From positions 806,001-870,000 of the forward strand of contig JAGPYM010000016.1 in assembly GCA_020736575.1 (NCBI GenBank): a stretch of 64,000 nt of DNA, in the 5' to 3' direction. The DNA is from Thelonectria olida. Its lineage: Eukaryota; Ascomycota; Sordariomycetes; Hypocreales; Nectriaceae. Below, piece by piece: positions 23,505 to 34,108 of the stretch. A program made the translations under genes and the position numbers. Under the pieces are notes generated by a model, which saw nothing but the letters and a program-made list of their open reading frames with translations, ran no database searches and had not been told where the DNA came from. Positions within the stretch are counted from its first letter, which is position 1. Each line of letters opens with the position of its first letter.

Positions 23505-24833
23505 ATGACAACCTCACCCGGTCCAGACGACGAGCCCTCGTACATCGACTACGAGACCTTCCTCGACCCCGACTTTTCCCCCGCTGCATTCGCCAACACT
23601 CTCGTCGTCTCAACCAATAATCCCAATGACACTCCTCTGGACCTCTCCACTCCTCTTTCTCGAGTTCTCTTCGACGCTCAAGAAATCGACTCACACATAG
23701 ACTCCCTCACCACCCGCTCCGCTGTGCCCCTATTACAGTATACCCAGCATCAGACGGAAGCGTCCAAGCACATCATCACAGAGCTCGACGGCCAAATCAA
23801 GAGCCTCAACGACAGCTACCGCCAACTTGAAAAAGAGGTTATTGACAAACATGCCGAAGCTGACGAGGTTCGCCAAGTTGCACTCCGCCTATGGGAGACG
23901 CTGAGACTCGGTCGGTCTGTTGGTCGTTGTCTACAGCTTGGCCGTCAGCTCGAGGTTCAACACTCAGAGCTTGACCTTGCCAGTGGAGGTGCCGCATATG
24001 GGAAAGAAGATCACCGCACCCTCGTTCGATGCGCATACACGGTCATTTCTTTGCGTGAGATCCTCGATCGCAAGGCCCCGGGAGAGGAGGGCTATGGACT
24101 CAGTCGTGTCGATGCAGTTCGGAGCTTGCAGGATACGGTTACCAATCCCATCGAGCGCTCTGTCCGCGAAGCTTCGGAGCGGATTGTTCGCGAGTTTGCT
24201 ATATCGAGTACGGCTACGTTTACGCAGGTCGACGATATCAAGTCCAAAATGGTGTCAGCTCTTTCGACTCTTTACCTTTTATCGCCTACCCTAGGCTTCC
24301 GTCCCGACAAGTGGGTGCCGCGAAATCTCATTCAGATTCTAGAGACGTACATTCGAGGAGCACTTCAAAGCAGTATCACGGCCCTTTCACGCTCTTTGGG
24401 CCAGCTTCCCACCTTAGACAAGGCGTTGGCCGAGGTAACTACCAGGTGCCAAAACATTGTGTCCTTGGAAGTCATGCTGGAAGCGACAAAACCCCCAAGT
24501 CACCCTTTTCTACAGGGTTCGACCCCAGCACCCAACCTACTGAAACCCATCCTCTCTCAATTGGAGACGGGTAGCCTTGTCTCCTTCTTTTGGCGAACTA
24601 TGGCAAGTAGTCTGGCAAACCGCGTGCAGGACATCGTCAACCGTGGAGGAGTGGTAGCGCGAACTCTACGGACAAACAAGGTGACGGTTGGAGATGTGAT
24701 TCGACAGGCCGTTATCAAGGGCTCTCAAGTGCCTAGCGCATTGTCGGGTCCCAAGGGCAAAGGACGGACTGAGAGCAACTGGGACCGAGAGGTGGCGGTT
24801 ATGGTTGGCAGCGTGGTCAACAATCTGCGATAG
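23505..24833 (+). CDS. COG5: COG complex subunit 5 (Golgi tethering)
   Basis: A single exon of 442 codons. The N terminus (D-Y-E-T-F-L-D-P-D-F, then an Asn/Pro-rich linker and DLSTPLSRVLFDAQEIDSHI) matches the conserved COG5 start, where the subunit binds membranes as part of the conserved oligomeric Golgi complex lobe B. Coiled-coil-forming sequence follows at about residues 70-130 (SKHIITELDGQIKSLNDSYR, then QLEKEVIDKHAEADEVRQ). The length suits fungal COG5 proteins, which are shorter than the animal ones. COG5 acts in retrograde intra-Golgi vesicle tethering on the cytosolic face. The start codon follows a CCACA context with in-frame stops upstream. No anomaly was seen. Confidence 0.9.
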   Translation: MTTSPGPDDEPSYIDYETFLDPDFSPAAFANTLVVSTNNPNDTPLDLSTPLSRVLFDAQEIDSHIDSLTTRSAVPLLQYTQHQTEASKHIITELDGQIKSLNDSYRQLEKEVIDKHAEADEVRQVALRLWETLRLGRSVGRCLQLGRQLEVQHSELDLASGGAAYGKEDHRTLVRCAYTVISLREILDRKAPGEEGYGLSRVDAVRSLQDTVTNPIERSVREASERIVREFAISSTATFTQVDDIKSKMVSALSTLYLLSPTLGFRPDKWVPRNLIQILETYIRGALQSSITALSRSLGQLPTLDKALAEVTTRCQNIVSLEVMLEATKPPSHPFLQGSTPAPNLLKPILSQLETGSLVSFFWRTMASSLANRVQDIVNRGGVVARTLRTNKVTVGDVIRQAVIKGSQVPSALSGPKGKGRTESNWDREVAVMVGSVVNNLR

Positions 24834-25244
24834 TTACCTCCCTAGCTGTTGTCCACCATCCATCTGCCCATTTCATCTCAATGATCAAGTGGCATGGATG
24901 CCACTATTTCAGCGACCCAAGGAATAGAAAAACAATGATTCACTACGCAACCCGCAAACTTCCGTCATGTCAACTTCGAGAGTAATGGATATTCGTGACA
25001 AATTTGAGAGGATCTGCCACGGCCATCCTCCAATCAGCTCAGCGTCTTTCCCCGCACGTCCGTCTCACCTAAGGATCTGCTCAACGACCTGCGAGGCATG
25101 TCGACTTGCTAATCAACTTCAGAACATTCCTCATTGATCAAAATTCTCACGCTTGACTCGTTTTTACATCTAGATCATACCGGAGCTTCCGGAATCACTA
25201 ATTGACTCATCAAAGACACCAAACAAAGCCACTCAACAGCAAAC
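24834..25244. other. intergenic, COG5 3' end and fragmin promoter
   Basis: Non-coding. It holds the COG5 3' region and the upstream region of the fragmin-like gene, with a CAAAGACACCAAACAAAGCC-type leader just before the start codon. No other feature was seen. Confidence 0.6.
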
Positions 25245-26492
25245 ATGGCACCGAATCAGGGGTTGGTCCATCTCAAAGAGTATGACATCAAGGACAGCAA
25301 CGTCGAACTCATCGGTTCAGACATCGATCACCAAGTCAAGTACAACTCGGCCGCGGCAGAGCCGGCGTGGAATAATGGCACCATTGGGCAAGAGTCTGGA
25401 CTCTTCGTCTGGCGCATCGAGCAGTTCGAAGTGGTCCCATGGCCCAAGGACAAGCATGGCGTCTTCTACGATGGAGACAGCTTCATTGTGCTGTACTCGT
25501 ACAAGGTGGGAGATAAGGACGACAACGACGTGCTAGCACATGACATCTTCTTTTGGCTGGGCTCGCACACGTCCCAGGACGAGGCGGGTACGGCGGCCTA
25601 CAAGACCGCGGAACTCGATGAGTTCTTGCACGGAAAGGCTACGCAGCATCGAGAAGTCCAGGTGGCGCCGTCGGACGACTTCTTAGCTCTGTTCCCGCGA
25701 ATGTCTGTCCGCTCGGGAGGTGTCCGCTCGGGTTTCCGACACGTAACGACAGAGGAAGAAGACGGCGATCAGAAGGAAACGCTCACCCTGCTGCGAGTCT
25801 TTAAGAACCCGGCTGCCGGGGCCAATGGGGTTATTGTGGCCGAGGTGGATCCCATCTGGCGCAGCCTCGACGACGCCGATGTCTTCGTTCTCGACGTGGG
25901 TGATAAGATCTGGATGTGGCAGGGCAGGGATTGCAGTCCCATTGAGAAGGGCAAGGCAGCACAAGTGGTGCACGACATGACAATTGCCAAACACGCCGAG
26001 GTCGAGGTGCTCTCGCAAGCCGAGTTTCGGTCCAGGCGAGTCGTCGATCTGCTCGGTGGCGACGACGAGACGCCCCGGACAGGATTCCGCTGTCGACGGC
26101 CGTTGGTTTCAGGCAACCAACCACGAGGACGTGGAGACGAGAGCGAGGACGCCGGCGCCGATCGTGGAGCCAGCAGACAGAAGAGGCTATTCCGGCTGAG
26201 CGACGCCACGGGCGAGCTGGCTTTTGATCTCGTCAAGGAGGGAGAGCGGATAACGCGCGAGGATCTCGACAGCAGCGACGTCTTTGTGCTCGACGACTGT
26301 GGAAGGGCGCTCTGGGTGTGGGAAGGCAGTGGAGCTAGTGCTACGGAAAGGAAGTGGTGGTACCGCATTGTGCAGTCATACCTGCAGTGGTTGGAGGGCC
26401 AGGAAGGGAGCGAGGAGGCATACTTGATGCCGGTGGGCAAGGTGGTTGAGGGGAGCGAGAGTCGGACGTTTCTCAAGGTTGTTGCGGTGTGA
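25245..26492 (+). CDS. fragmin/severin-like gelsolin-repeat actin-binding protein
   Basis: A single exon of 415 codons. Three gelsolin-type modules can be seen at about residues 50-160, 190-290 and 310-412. The first has the typical start GLFVWRIEQFEVVPW, then GVFYDGDSFIVLYSY and HDIFFWLGSHTSQDEAGTAA. The later modules show the D-V-F-V-L-D-x-G-x-x-(I/L)-W-(M/V)-W signature twice (DADVFVLDVGDKIWMWQG and SSDVFVLDDCGRALWVWEG). Fragmin/severin proteins sever and cap actin filaments in a Ca2+-dependent manner in the cytoplasm. Three modules and about 400 residues is the usual fungal size. An Arg/Asp-rich linker between modules 2 and 3 (about 275-305) is probably disordered. It follows COG5 in the same direction, but the 411-bp gap gives no sign of co-transcription. 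Confidence 0.92.
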   Translation: MAPNQGLVHLKEYDIKDSNVELIGSDIDHQVKYNSAAAEPAWNNGTIGQESGLFVWRIEQFEVVPWPKDKHGVFYDGDSFIVLYSYKVGDKDDNDVLAHDIFFWLGSHTSQDEAGTAAYKTAELDEFLHGKATQHREVQVAPSDDFLALFPRMSVRSGGVRSGFRHVTTEEEDGDQKETLTLLRVFKNPAAGANGVIVAEVDPIWRSLDDADVFVLDVGDKIWMWQGRDCSPIEKGKAAQVVHDMTIAKHAEVEVLSQAEFRSRRVVDLLGGDDETPRTGFRCRRPLVSGNQPRGRGDESEDAGADRGASRQKRLFRLSDATGELAFDLVKEGERITREDLDSSDVFVLDDCGRALWVWEGSGASATERKWWYRIVQSYLQWLEGQEGSEEAYLMPVGKVVEGSESRTFLKVVAV

Positions 26493-27708
26493 TGGAGAGT
26501 CAGCCTGTGAAGAGGGAGTGTGTAGGCGTAAGAGGCGTGTGATTGATAACGGGGGAGCAACGGGGAGGATTAGAGTCTAGAGGCGGCGGGGAGGCGTGGC
26601 GTGAGTAACTGTCAAAGGGCCATGATGGATCAACTGTAATGCTGGAGCAGTTTTCGTTCTAGTTAGCAAACGAGGCTGGCAATAGCTTCGAGTTGGTCAG
26701 GATAGGTTGGCATTGGGGCGGAATATGGAGGAGACATACAACAGGGTGACATGATGTTGGGAGAGACTAGGAATAAAAATGCCGGCGAGATGGAGACGCG
26801 GGCAAGGAGGCAGAGGGCACAGGCAAGGGCACAAGCATAGACAGATGCATACAAAATAAACGAAGAAGGTAATGGTTATGGTTAACTGGGATTCACATGC
26901 GATTGGGCTAGGGATGGATGGGTGGCCTGGAAGGGAAGTGAGAGGAGACGGAACGAGAGGGCCAGTAGTGCCAGACAGCTCCCTCAGCTGTCGGCGTTGG
27001 TGGTGTGAAATGGTCCGTCGAGCTACGTCTAGAGGGCATTCTCATGTCGAGCTAGGGTCTTTTAGTTAGTCATGGAGTGTGACGAGGATCGGATGCTCGG
27101 CATCCAAGATGGGACCATAACGAAGCAGAGAGATGGATCCAGGCCGGCAGCTGGACGTGGGCAGGGAAAATAGGGTGCACACGAAGGCTAGATGACCCGT
27201 ACTAAGATAATCTGGATTGAGATCATCCCGACTAGGCGAGCCCACGCGGCGTGGGGTTTTTTCTTCTCATGTCAAGGAAACTGAGAGGCACAGCAAAGAG
27301 AGTCATGGTTCAAGCTTTTTCCTCGTGTGATTCCGTATGATCCAATGCAGCCACCAGCGGCAACGGGCAGCCCGGATCTGCACGGCTTGTAACTCTGTTG
27401 AGAAGGTCGCGCCGGAGATCGGAAGACTTCAGATGCTACATTACGAGATGAAACGGTCGACCTAGGAGAGGGCGGAATTAAGAACGAGGATCGTCCTCGG
27501 AGCCATGTGAAAAAATAATCGGGCTGGTTGACTGCACCAACCAGACGGTCGAGCACCAAGCTTAACATTGTTAACCTACTTACCTAAGGCGAGTGGCGGT
27601 CGAGGCAACGTTGGTATTGTCGATCACGGGGGGGATTTTTTTTAGCTAATTAATAAGGGCCAACCTCGACCTGGTAGGGGCTGGTTTGGGGAGAGTCTAG
27701 AGGCATAT

Positions 27709-27756
27709 CTTATCAATCAATCAGTTCCATCTTATCGATCAGCAGCCAATCTTATC
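27709..27756 (-). promoter_or_regulatory. cluster of three GATA-factor motifs
   Basis: CTTATC occurs at 27709, 27731 and 27751, which reads GATAAG on the minus strand. The second and third copies sit in the same extended context, CTTATCGATCAG. GATAAG is the site class bound by fungal GATA regulators (AreA/NIT2 for nitrogen, SreA for iron). The cluster is about 2.6 kb from the ferric reductase start, so a link is only a suggestion. Confidence 0.35.
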
Positions 27757-27804
27757 GATCAGATAGCTACCAAACAGCCGATGCATGCAAGCCCTTGATT
27801 ATTT

Positions 27805-27852
27805 ACTTTCTTTTTTTCTTTTTACTTTTTCCTCTCTCTCTCTCGCTCGTCC
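27805..27852. repeat. pyrimidine-rich tract
   Basis: A run of almost pure T/C (ttactttctttttttc, then cctctctctctctcgctcg) lies about 50 bp past the GATA cluster. Such CT tracts often mark transcription starts in filamentous fungi, but no gene could be assigned. Confidence 0.4.
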
Positions 27853-29688
27853 CAGATAGGCAGCTCGGCTCCTGTCAGTCTGGACATGGTCTCAATCTCC
27901 CAACAGCTCGTGACTCGATAGCCTCAAGCCTCTTTTTGACGTTCTGACGTCGTTCCGTTCTCGTCGTTCGCTAATCTGTACGGAGTAGAGTAGTCATCAT
28001 TACTGTCCAAAGGTTCTAGACTCGCGTGTGGGCATGCAGCCACACTTCAACACCAATACTAAGACGCAACCAAACATGCCACTTTCTTTTTTCCACTTGT
28101 ATTTCTTTTTGGCGTTCCCACTACGAGAGCGAAAAGTGGAGGTTGATGCGGAGCCGTTTCAGCGCCCTGGACACAAGAGAGACGAAGAAGAAGACGAAGA
28201 AGCAGAAACAGAAGAGCCAAGAGGAAGGGGGCTTCGGCCCCATGGGACAAGGGCCTTGGCCTGCCGAGTCTGCCCATTGTGCCGTGTCTCCTTGGGCATG
28301 GACTTGAGTGGGCTGACGAACTGAGTGAGGACGTATAAAAAAAGAGCTCATCAGAGAACCTTTGGGCCCATGTAGATGGGGGGATGGTTTATACATGGAA
28401 GAAAATGCAACGGCGGATCATTGCCGAAGCCAGACAAGGTATCCTGGTTTCGAGGAAAGCGAAAATCCCAATCCCCGATGCCTCGTGGGCGGCCGTGGTC
28501 GGAGGAACATTTGGTCATTGACTTTTGTGCGTTGCATCGATCAAGGGTACATAGACGACTTGTGTTGTAGCGTGGGATCGATCCATTCCCCTTCGTCCAT
28601 CCCATCCCATCTCTGCCCAAGTTGGATCACACACAGCATCACTCGCTATCTACTCCTTCTACAATAGTATACTACGGCCTATCGCCGAACAAAAAGTCAT
28701 CGCCATCTGCCCACTTCCTTCAGCCGACACCATCAACATCAAAAATGCTCCGTGATAGCTAGCCCCAACACTCCAACCCCAAAAGCAGTCTCCGGCAGGA
28801 CGCACCGCTGCACCAGTACCGGCTTGGCCCAGTCGATCCTCAGCCACAAAAGGCCTTGGCATGGCTAGCATGCCGTCATTCCGAGATGTCGATGCCAGTT
28901 CATCCCACGGCCACGGGTTGGACCTGCGAGGCGTTCGACGGCTCTCCTCGGCGTCTCCATTCTTCCCATCCCACTTTCTCTGGAGGCGGGGACCCGTAGT
29001 CAGGTCGAGACCTTGCTTGTCTCGCATAAGTTGAGTGACACGGCTCGATCGAGAAAAGTTACTTGGAGAGACAAGACCCGCCTTTTTGCGCCCTGTTGGC
29101 CCTTGGTTGCTACTAGTAGTACTATTGCTACTGCTACTATACTACTCTGGACACAAACGCCCAGTCCGAGTGTCCGGGTTCGAACTGTTAGTTAGTATCT
29201 CTCTGCGAACGGGACTCTGCAACACGCCCCATGCTCGTGTGTCGCCCGACCCTGCGCCGGCTTGGGGCCTTCAACCTTCAAGCCCGTGCCAGTGTGGACA
29301 CTCAGCGGTGCCGGGCCTAGATCGCCCCTTGATTTGTCTGCGGCTTAAACTACACCTGGATTGAGTTTGCCTCAAAGAGCAAGGGATCCAGGGCCAAACT
29401 TCGCACTTGCAGGCACAGAAAGGCTCCGATGGCCATGGAGCTGCTGAGGCTGCTCTCATCATCAGAGCTTTCCATCTGATAACCCGTTGTCCTCGTGGGT
29501 CCCGAGGCTAATGGCAAGACCCTCTCCGCTTCACGGACGTCGTTGACGGATCTGGTAATCTAAGGTTAAAGCTCAGATACATACAACCTCATGTCTTAGA
29601 AGCGGTGGAGAGACTGGATCTTTCGGAGGACATGTCCTACTGCGATGGAATATAGCTCATACAGGTAAGGTATCCCCCGTTGTTGAAA

Positions 29689-29710
29689 CCCCCCCCCCCC
29701 CCCCCCCCCC
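29689..29710. repeat. 22-nt cytosine homopolymer
   Basis: Twenty-two C in a row are followed by TTTTT in non-coding DNA. The length is likely variable and prone to assembly error. Confidence 0.9.
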
Positions 29711-30039
29711 TTTTTCATGAGAAAGAGTGATAGTAAGAAGAACTGCTCGAACGAGAAACCTTAGACCATCAGGAAGTTGTTCCGCTGCAAGCACGGGAGG
29801 GAGTCATGCCATTCCAAACTGCCACTCGAGCAAAAGGGCAAAATATCCCACGTTCCTACCCTCCGGGGGTCCGGCGCTGTGGAGGCTTCCCGGGCTGGGG
29901 GGGACCCAAAGGACAAATCGAGCCCTTCGTATAGGGCGGCGACGATCTGGTCGTTCTATTCCGCACTCTCTAAATAGTTGTTGGTCGACTAGGCATGGAG
30001 ACAAGATGATGGAGAGGCATGGGGGTTAGTGACAATCGA

Positions 30040-30069
30040 CGCTTCATGGGAGTCGTGGAGCATGAAGCG
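30040..30069. repeat. 9-bp inverted repeat upstream of the ferric reductase
   Basis: CGCTTCATG and CATGAAGCG are perfect complements separated by 12 nt, about 335 nt upstream of the ferric reductase ATG and 130 nt upstream of its TATA box. It may be a regulator-binding dyad; no known motif is recognised. Confidence 0.4.
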
Positions 30070-30201
30070 TGGAGGTCAGTAGTAACTCATGACCGATGAC
30101 TGGGCGGAAGGCTTTTTCGCTAGTGCTCTCGATGGTAATGGGTTTGTCAGTCATGGAGGAGAGAAATCACAGTAGCGGCGAGACCGCGAGAGTCGTTCGA
30201 G

Positions 30202-30207
30202 TATAAA
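30202..30207 (+). promoter_or_regulatory. TATA box of the ferric reductase gene
   Basis: GTATAAAGCCCC lies 202 nt upstream of the start codon at 30404. It is followed by a CT/CA-rich leader, a typical strong regulated fungal promoter arrangement. Confidence 0.5.
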
Positions 30208-30403
30208 GCCCCAGTCCTTCGCCTCGAGCCGTGGTGATCATTCCAAGCGGTTGTCACCCCTAGCGGCCTCGACTTCATCTGCTCCACTGCCTGTCTACCC
30301 AAGGTCTTGGGATTTTGGCTTTTTCTTTATAAGATCAATATCCCCTCCCACTTGCTCTCATTCTGAGAGTCTTCACAGACAACAGACGAGAGAAACGACA
30401 ACC

Positions 30404-32652
30404 ATGGGACTCTTCTCCTACCTCGCTGCCGCTGCGGCCCTCACTCTGCTGCCGGCTGTCAACGCCGAGCCTCTTATTGGCTATGGCACCCCGAATTACC
30501 CCAGCAAATGCACCTATGCTTGCAGGTTTGCCATCCCCTACGTCCTCAATTGTCCCGAGTACAAGGGCATGAACGAGACCGAGATCGCGGCGCAATATCC
30601 CACGCCGGAGTGCTTTGCTCAGGACACGCCGTACCTGACCTCGGTGGCGTGGTGTATCCATCAGACGTGCGAAAACGACACCAAGATGTCCACCATTGAC
30701 GAGTTCTGGGAGAAGGATGTCTTCTACGGCGCTGACGAGCCGGGCATCGTCCTCAAGTACACCTACTTTGAGGCTGTCGCTCAGGTTAACCAGTCGAACC
30801 CTCCCGAGCCCTTTGGCCCAACCGATGTCATTCTCAACCGGACTATTGAGATTCCTCCCGAGTTGTACATCACTTTCCTCAATGCCGTCCGAGTGGCCTC
30901 TGCCATCAGGAAGAATGAGGCCATGTACTCGTAAGCCACTCCCTCATACTTTGACTTATACCGCCCCGAGTGGCGCCAGAACCACGACAGGGCTAACACG
31001 ATGCAAACAGACTTCTCGTCTTCCTCGGTGGTGCGGTTGCTCCTGTCGGACTGTCCCTGTTGCGGCTTCTGCCCTGGCCTGCCAAGCTCCGCAGCCGGTT
31101 CTACGCTTACTTCATCGATCCTCCCGTCGTTGGAAAGCGCCACAACGTGCCCGTCTTTGGCCTAGCCATGGTGCCCACCCGTGGCCAGACCATCTTCATT
31201 CTTTACCTGCTCGCCATAAACACGGTGGCTGCCTTTGCGGGATACCCGCTCATCCTGCCCAACGCCTGGTATCCCGACCATGGCGAGGAGCTCACGAATG
31301 GCATTGCCAACCGCCTGGGCATGCTGGCTCTGGCCAACTTGCCGCTGACTATCCTCTATGCTGGCAGGAACAACATGCTCATGTGGGTGACCAACTGGAG
31401 CCACAGCACGTTCCTGCTTGTGCATCGATGGGTCGCCTTCATCGCGACTATGCAGGCCTGTCTTCACTCAGCCATGTGGCTTGAGATAGTCGTCAAAGGC
31501 GGTTACTACTTTGAGTCTGCGTCTTACCCGTACTGGTACTGGGGAATCATTGCCACTCTGTCGTTCAGCTTGTTGATTCCTCTGTCCATGCTGCCCATCC
31601 GCATCCGATGGTACGAGGTCTTCTTGATTGGCCACATTGTCCTGGCCATCATTGCCGTCGTCGGCACCTGGTATCACATCAAGCTTCTCTTCGAGGGCAC
31701 TGAGGGTTACGACATCTACATGTTTATCTCCATCGCCGTCTGGGGCTTCGACCGTCTCATGCGCCTCGTCCGTGTTGGCAAGCACGGCATCAAGAAAGCC
31801 TACGTGACCAGGGTCGACGACGAGTACATCCGCGTCGACATCCCCGGCGTCAATGCCCAAGGATACTGCTACGCTTACTTCCCTACGCTTTCGTGGCGCA
31901 TGTGGGAGAACCACCCCTTTTCCATCGTCGGCCTCAACCCTGGCCACGCCGCCACTGTCGATGCTTTGACCTCCGTCTCCAACTCTCACTCGGATAGCGA
32001 GGGCTCGGGCGAGATCGACTCTGGCTCCAAGAAGGAGGCTGGCATCACGACCAAGACTCGCACCGTTGCTACCCGCAACTCGAACTCCCACGGCATCACT
32101 CTGTTCATTCGACCTCACACCGGCTTGACCAAGCTCCTTGCTGCCCGATGCGGCTCTGAGAAGGGCGTTCCGATCATGATTGAGGCTACCTACGGCCCCG
32201 AGGGCAGGACTTCCGCCCAGGGCAACGACACCAAGTTCGCTCCCACCCCCGAGTATCCCAACGTCCTCTGCATCGCCGGTGGTGTCGGTGTCACTGCCGT
32301 CCTCCCCGCCCTCCACAGCTCCATCAGCCTGTACGAGCCCATCGGCACCACCAAGCTCTACTGGGGAATTCGAAACCGCGGCCTGGTCGACGCCATTGAG
32401 GGCATGATGGTTGGACAAGGCGATGGCAGCAAGGCGTCCTGCTGGGGCCGCATCGAGCCGCACATCACGGTTGGCTCTCGCCTCAACGTGCGACAGATCC
32501 TGGAGGAGGAGATTGGCGAGACGGGAGGACGGGGCACTACCGTTATTGTCTGCGGCCCTCTGGCTATGTGTGATGAGGTGCGATATACTGTTGCGGCGTT
32601 GGCTCGACACGGTGCTGTTGTGAGGCTGATGGAAGAGGCTCTCGCCTGGTAA
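30404..32652 (+). CDS. ferric/cupric reductase, FRE family (plasma membrane)
   Basis: Exons 30404-30930 and 31011-32652 encode 722 residues. The 80-nt intron has a GTAAGC donor, GCTAAC branch and ACAG acceptor. A signal peptide ends near residue 21 (VNA). A Cys-containing extracytosolic domain with N-linked sites follows (CTYACRFAIPYVLNCPEY). The ferric-reductase transmembrane region has haem-ligand-type His residues (HRWVAF, LHSAMW, GTWYHIK). The FAD-binding motif is HPFSIVG near residue 476, the NAD(P)H motif is GGVGVTAVLP, and the C terminus has VCGPLAMCDEV near 690. This integral b-type reductase moves electrons from cytosolic NADPH to extracellular Fe3+ or Cu2+ before uptake. The downstream ATG was chosen because it begins the signal peptide, and the open frame upstream of it is leader sequence. 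No oxidase or permease partner adjoins it. Confidence 0.95.
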
Positions 32653-32750
32653 ACAAGCGAAGAGGGAGAAGTAGTTAAACTAAGAAACAAGAAACACCAA
32701 CTAAGAAATCGATTATCATTTCAACTTATTTGTTTTGCATACATGCACAT

Positions 32751-34108
32751 TTAGCTGGTATTGTGCTGCATGCTGCCTCTGCGCAGGAACTTGCTGGGCA
32801 GTTCGACGTACTTTGCCCGCAAGTATTCACATATATTCTTTCCCAGCGTGTCGTACTCACTCGCCGAGTTGAATCCTCGATCCAAGTGGTCCCTTACGAG
32901 GAAGTGCACCGCTCGAATGCCAGGGATCTCAAACCGCTCAATCTCCTTGCCTTTGTTGCTGCCCTCTAGCAGCTGATGGATGTTGTCGACGGTCAAGACG
33001 CTGCGAAGCCAATCTCACTCATCCTCGTGGCGCACGTAGAAGCCGACGTTGGCGTCTGATGCCTTGTCACCTGATCGGCCTTCGACGATCCAGCCGAGAG
33101 GACCGCGGGTCGTCGGACCAAACGTGGCCAGGTCGACGGGATGCTTGGTCTAGTACGACTTTTGGGCGCGAGGATAGTCGGGACGGGTGTTGTTCTGCAC
33201 TGGGATCTCGAGGGAGCGGTCATCCCAGGGCAGCTCGACGCGGTGCTTGACCTCGCTCTGGGGCAGCAGCGTCACGTAGTACTCGTAGAAGGGCTTGCCC
33301 TCGCTCTGGCGCTGGTCGTTACCAAGGGTCGCGCCGGGGCAGCTCTGCAGGAAGTTCTCCATGCACCAGCGGTTGAAGCCGGGCACGTCGAGGGTGAACT
33401 TGTCGACGAGGGCCTTGTTCTTGTTCTGCACGAAGATGCGGAAGTCGACCGTCGAGACCTCCTGGTTGCGCGGGTTCTCGGGCGAGTAGCCGTTGAGCGT
33501 GAACTTGAGACACGTCAGGTCCTTGATCTGGTCGAGATCGGTCTCGCGGTTCCAGCCGTGCCGCCACATGGAGGCTCCGATGGTGGGAGCAGCGTCGGCG
33601 ACTCGGCCAGCGATGACAATATCGCAGCCTTGTCGAAGAGCTTCAGCGACGCCAGCGCCGCCGAAATAGCATCTTTCAAGAGTCAGCAGCCTACTTCTCT
33701 GTCGGCCATGGTAAGGGGGCAGAACTCACTGAGCACAAAGAATGTCATGTCCCCATTCCTTTCAGCGCTTGCCGTTCATGAGACTGACAAACTCCTCCTC
33801 CTTCTCATAGAGTCGCTTGACAGTATCGGTGACTCCGTCGCCACTGACCCAGCCGACCGTCAGGTCAAGCCCCTGCGTCTTCACCCCGTCCTCGACCAGC
33901 CTAGCCAGGAGCTCAGTGTCGCTGGGTCAAACAGGCCGGCTGGCTCCTCCTTGAGCTCGCCGGCGCGGCGCATGCGGTCGTTTTCCGTCTTCTGGGCGCT
34001 GTGCAGCGCCATGGTGCGTTCGGAGAGCCAGTCGCCGATGGCGCGCTGTCGGTCGGAGAAGCCGCCCGAGGAGCCGGCGATGCGGATTGCTCGCTTTGCC
34101 GCGGGCAT
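32751..34108 (-). pseudogene. AtuA-like (acyclic terpene utilisation, DUF1446) pseudogene
   Basis: Read on minus from 34108, conserved blocks of the AtuA/DUF1446 family appear in order. They are RIAGSSGGFSDRQRAI, GDWLSERTMALHSAQKTEN, SDTELLARLVEDGVKTQG, EWGHDILCAQ joined by an intron to CYFGGAGVAEAL, DIVIAGRVADAAPTIGA, and VSTVDFRIFVQNKNKAL, then LQSCPGATLGNDQRQ, GRSGDKASDANVGFYVRHED and DHLDRGFNSASEYDTLGKN. The gene is broken by three in-frame stops: TGA at 33762-33764, TAG at 33150-33152 and TGA at 33015-33017. At least three segments present in intact relatives are missing, near 34035, 33926 (with a frame change) and 33515. Two of the stops fit a Trp TGG-to-TGA change. Intact fungal members run about 600 residues with an AtuA-like C-terminal domain; their exact reaction is unclear. 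No complete product can be made from this copy. Confidence 0.85.

Larger units (their letters stand above)
26493..30201. other. gene-poor region upstream of the ferric reductase
   Basis: No convincing gene. Open frames are at most about 120 codons, and none has a domain or splice partners. Visible items are a cluster of three CTTATC (GATAAG) motifs at 27709-27756, a long CT-rich tract at about 27805-27850 that resembles a fungal transcription start, a 22-nt C homopolymer at 29689-29710, and a 9-bp inverted repeat near 30040-30069. The region could hold regulatory DNA or non-coding transcripts. Confidence 0.55.

Noticed and set aside
29170..29195. GGGTTCGAACTG, possible tRNA T-loop
   Set aside because: No matching stem, D-arm or anticodon arm upstream.
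31468..32610. 380-codon antisense frame across the ferric reductase
   Set aside because: It is the antisense shadow of a well-supported FAD/NAD-binding enzyme and has low-complexity Val/Asp/Gly composition.
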